This document shows positions 6,352-7,675 of a DNA stretch of 7,675 nucleotides, one piece after another. The stretch lies in assembly GCA_023460575.1 (NCBI GenBank), contig JAEWPQ010000058.1:1-7675 (forward strand), in the 5' to 3' direction. Below the pieces are notes generated by a model. That model did not search any database and had not been told where the DNA came from. It saw only the letters and a program-made list of their open reading frames with translations. The position numbers and the translations under genes are program-made. The stretch's first letter is position 1, and each line of letters starts with the position of its first letter. The stretch comes from Bacillota bacterium (GTDB lineage Bacteria; Bacillota; Clostridia; Lachnospirales; Lachnospiraceae).

Positions 6352-6379
6352 GGTTCGGATAAATAAAAGAATTTTTTTA
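6352..6379 (-). promoter_or_regulatory. Weak SigD (sigma-28)-like promoter candidate for csrA-hag
   Basis: The minus strand reads TAAA (6379-6376), 16 nt, then TCCGAACC (6359-6352). The sigma-28 consensus is TAAA, about 15 nt, GCCGATAA or GCCGATAT, so the CCGA core matches but the 3' half does not. Orientation and distance (about 110 nt to csrA) are suitable, and no better flagellar promoter was found before csrA or in the csrA-hag spacer. Confidence 0.3.
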
Positions 6380-6452
6380 AGAATGTCTTATTTTTTAAAT
6401 GATAGAGACGATAAACAGATTAGAATGGTAAAAGCGAGGATTATAACGTAAA

Positions 6453-6471
6453 AACTTAGTTCTTATAAGTT
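6453..6471. repeat. Palindrome AACTTA-7-TAAGTT beside the right recombination site
   Basis: AACTTA and TAAGTT arms (6 bp each) around a 7-nt spacer. The same arms recur at 6513-6528 with a 4-nt spacer, so the two copies flank the right inverted-repeat site almost symmetrically. The shared sequence could be accessory recombinase-binding sites, or simply AT-rich dyads at the end of the recombinase transcript. Confidence 0.45.
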
Positions 6472-6509
6472 AAATTAAGTTCCTATAATACACATTACTA
6501 GGAACATAT
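6472..6509. repeat. Right inverted-repeat copy, candidate recombination site (IR-R)
   Basis: Here TAATACACATT (6486-6496) is flanked by GTTCCTA (6479-6485) and TAGGAAC (6499-6505), perfect 7-bp inverted arms 13 nt apart. An arm-core-arm dyad of about 27-33 bp is the usual shape of a tyrosine recombinase crossover site. It matches the inverted copy at 6296-6332 through the core and most of both flanks. It lies about 30 bp past the recombinase stop codon. Confidence 0.65.
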
Positions 6510-6512
6510 AAA

Positions 6513-6528
6513 ACTTATTACTAAGTTA
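6513..6528. repeat. Palindrome AACTTA-4-TAAGTT downstream of the recombinase
   Basis: A perfect 6-bp dyad with a 4-nt spacer, 10 nt past the recombinase stop. On the minus strand it is followed by TTTAT, so it may serve as a weak AT-rich terminator for the recombinase. It shares its arms with the palindrome at 6453-6471. Confidence 0.4.
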
Positions 6529-6537
6529 TCAATTTTT

Positions 6538-7347
6538 TTACCAATTTATAATTTTATCAATTAAAGTTTGCTGTTCCGTGGATGTTCTTCTTAAATAAAT
6601 GCGAGTAGTTTCAATGCTTTCATGACCCATCAAATCAGCAAGAAATGCTATATCATTGTATCTATCAAGAAAATTCTTAGCATATCGATGGCGAAAAGAA
6701 TGAGGATATACAACTTTTGGATCAATTCCATATTTTAGGGCAAAATTTTTTAATTGCTGTCTGATTCCTCTGGTTGTTATGAGTTTTCCAAAACGGTTTA
6801 AAAATAAATAACCGGATGAGATATTTATTTTTTTCAGCCAGTCAAGAGTTTCTTCTCTTAGTTTTGCAGGAATATAGAGGCGACGCAGCTTACCTCCTTT
6901 TGAATAAAGATCCAAATATCCCATATCTACATGTTCTACTTTTATCTGTATCAATTCACTGACCCGTGCTCCTGTTGCAGCCAAATACCATACAAGAAAG
7001 TACCATTCCATATTACCATCTTGCTTTAGTCTCTTTTTCAGATAATTATAGTCAGCGTTACTTATAACATTTTCCAAAAAGTTTTTTTGCTGTATTTTAA
7101 CATTTTTTAACTGCAAACGCTCTTCATCTAGAAATAACAAATATTTGTTAATCGCCTGAACCCGTAAATTTACAGTTTTAGGCTTATAAGATTCCATTAA
7201 GTAACCTCTAAAAGCCAACAAATTCTCTTTGTTTATTTCATCATAATGTAAAAAATAATTATTTACTGTCCACACATAAGTTAAAATTGTATTATCAGAC
7301 AAATTTTCCCTATGAAGATAGTTTTCAAATTCCTTTTGTGCTGCCAT
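6538..7347 (-). CDS. Tyrosine recombinase/integrase (XerC/XerD-like), candidate invertase
   Basis: A 269-aa site-specific recombinase. An N-terminal SAM-like core-binding domain (about 1-90, FENYLHRENLSDNTILTYV) is followed by the catalytic domain, with the full active-site set in order: R128 in ATGARVSEL, K150 in SKGGK, H216-x-x-R219 in HSFRHRYA, H242 in LMGHES and nucleophile Y251 in TTRIYLRR. Nothing appears broken. The frame is open to 7434, but ATG 7347 has GGAGG about 7 nt upstream and starts MAAQKEF, giving a family-typical length. The gene is visibly richer in A+T than csrA, flagellin or the exporter operon, which suggests acquisition. Its product could act on the inverted repeats just downstream. 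Alternatives are a relic integrase of a lost element or a XerC/D-type housekeeping paralogue; the compact size and location favour a local DNA-inversion role. Confidence 0.93.
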   Translation of the reverse strand: MAAQKEFENYLHRENLSDNTILTYVWTVNNYFLHYDEINKENLLAFRGYLMESYKPKTVNLRVQAINKYLLFLDEERLQLKNVKIQQKNFLENVISNADYNYLKKRLKQDGNMEWYFLVWYLAATGARVSELIQIKVEHVDMGYLDLYSKGGKLRRLYIPAKLREETLDWLKKINISSGYLFLNRFGKLITTRGIRQQLKNFALKYGIDPKVVYPHSFRHRYAKNFLDRYNDIAFLADLMGHESIETTRIYLRRTSTEQQTLIDKIINW

Positions 7348-7398
7348 TTTTAAGCCTCCATGCATGAATAAATTAAGTTTTTTAACTGTAAAATAGAT

Positions 7399-7451
7399 GA
7401 AGGGCACTGCTCCATGACCAAATATCCCAATCATGGCGCAATGCCCTCTTC
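7399..7451 (-). terminator. Long imperfect stem-loop after the DUF378 gene, probable terminator
   Basis: Arms of about 19-21 nt (7399-7417 and 7431-7451) pair on the minus strand: GAAGAGGGCAUUGCGCCAUGA against UCAUGGAGCAGUGCCCUUC, with two mismatches and a small bulge around a 13-nt loop. It starts 11 nt past the DUF378 stop and is followed by a short T-rich stretch (ATCTATTTTA), so it most likely ends that transcript. The T tract is poor, so attenuation or a second recombinase-related repeat are alternatives. Confidence 0.6.
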
Positions 7452-7461
7452 AAATCCTCAA

Positions 7462-7674
7462 CTATCTTTCCGTACTTGTTTCTGAATGACCATAAAAGGT
7501 AAGCAGATATAATCCGCAGATCCCTACCACGGCATACACGATCCTTGACAGCCAGGTCATGCTGCCGAAAATAAATGACACCAGGTTGAAATTGAAGAAA
7601 CCTACCAGCCCCCAGTTTACTGCACCGATGATGGCAATTGTCAGAGCTGTGTAATTTAATGCTTTATTTCCCAT
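7462..7674 (-). CDS. DUF378 family small membrane protein (YuzA-like)
   Basis: A 70-aa protein with two hydrophobic helices (about 8-27 and 42-62). The first contains the family's characteristic IGAVNWGLVGFFNFNLV, followed by a short loop and a basic-aromatic segment before the second. DUF378 proteins are small integral membrane proteins of unknown function, often about 70-80 aa. The ATG at 7674 is one base from the window edge, so its ribosome binding site cannot be seen. The MGNKALNYTAL start is nevertheless typical and the length is normal. It lies upstream of the recombinase on the same strand and is separated from it by the large stem-loop at 7399-7451. Nothing links it functionally to the flagellar genes. 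Confidence 0.85.
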   Translation of the reverse strand: MGNKALNYTALTIAIIGAVNWGLVGFFNFNLVSFIFGSMTWLSRIVYAVVGICGLYLLTFYGHSETSTER

Positions 7675-7675
7675 G

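Larger units (their letters stand above)
6319..6485. other. Candidate invertible segment upstream of csrA-flagellin
   Basis: About 167 bp of AT-rich, non-coding DNA bounded by the inverted repeats IR-L and IR-R and lying next to a tyrosine recombinase gene. In the orientation given, its minus strand carries promoter-like elements pointing at csrA: a perfect TATAAT at 6445-6440 with a weak -35, and a weak flagellar-type motif at 6379-6352. After inversion these would point away, toward the 3' end of the recombinase gene. The size resembles the 154-bp flg switch of Clostridioides difficile. No protein-coding potential is seen. The repeats are directly visible; inversion is inferred. Confidence 0.5.

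Noticed and set aside
6407..6414. GACGATAA on the plus strand as an active sigma-28 promoter
   Set aside because: No TAAA box lies 14-16 nt upstream, and in this orientation it points away from csrA with no gene to drive. Noted only as possibly relevant after inversion.
6479..6505. Resemblance of the GTTCCTA / TAGGAAC dyad to the yeast FRT site
   Set aside because: The 7-bp arms match part of the FRT arms, but the spacer differs in length and sequence and the recombinase here is a bacterial XerC/D type. I treat it as coincidental or convergent dyad shape, not an FRT site.
6538..7347. Recombinase as the integrase of a resident prophage or conjugative element
   Set aside because: No other phage or mobile-element genes, excisionase or tRNA attachment site are seen in the window. 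A relic integrase cannot be excluded.
7348..7434. N-terminal extension of the recombinase to 7434
   Set aside because: It would translate through the stem-loop, has no ribosome binding site, and ATG 7347 with GGAGG gives the normal family length.
1..7675. CRISPR arrays, tRNA or rRNA genes, insertion sequences
   Set aside because: I saw no regularly spaced direct repeats, no cloverleaf-like sequence, and no transposase frame in the window.

Overview
The window looks like the chromosome of a motile, low-to-moderate GC Firmicute, most likely a gut Lachnospiraceae or related clostridium. The support is strong AGGAGG-type ribosome binding sites, extended -10 promoters, a Gram-positive CsrA placed directly upstream of flagellin, and protein families common in that group (two-part ThrE-like exporter, DUF378 protein, zinc-ribbon protein). 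I assign no species. Nearly all genes lie on the minus strand; only the nitroreductase is on the plus strand.

Layout, left to right. Positions 1-1580 hold a tightly coupled minus-strand operon: an MBL-fold hydrolase, the DUF1212 half of a threonine/serine-exporter-like transporter, and the start of its DUF3815 partner, which is cut by the window edge. Positions 1729-2019 encode a small Thr/Glu/Ser-rich lipoprotein with its own promoter and terminator. An AT-rich divergent intergenic region (2020-2429) separates it from a nitroreductase (2430-2999). A two-way terminator then separates that gene from a convergent zinc-ribbon protein (3052-3432).

The flagellar part is the most interesting. A very large flagellin (786 aa, 3563-5923) lies behind csrA (6039-6242). 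The leader between them carries several GGA motifs, one in the loop of a hairpin and one in the Shine-Dalgarno sequence, which is the architecture expected for CsrA repression of flagellin translation. No fliW is visible. In its place are about 300 bp of AT-rich DNA and then an AT-rich tyrosine recombinase gene (6538-7347).

Within that AT-rich spacer are two inverted copies of an approximately 37-bp site sharing an identical 11-bp core (6308-6318 and 6486-6496). One copy has FRT-like or Xer-like dyad symmetry. They bracket about 170 bp that contain promoter-like sequences directed at csrA-hag. I read this as a candidate invertible phase-variation switch for the csrA-flagellin operon, with the neighbouring recombinase as the likely catalyst. 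Flagellin output would then be controlled at two levels, by DNA inversion and by CsrA. The inversion itself is inference. The right edge holds a small DUF378 membrane protein and a long imperfect stem-loop before the recombinase.
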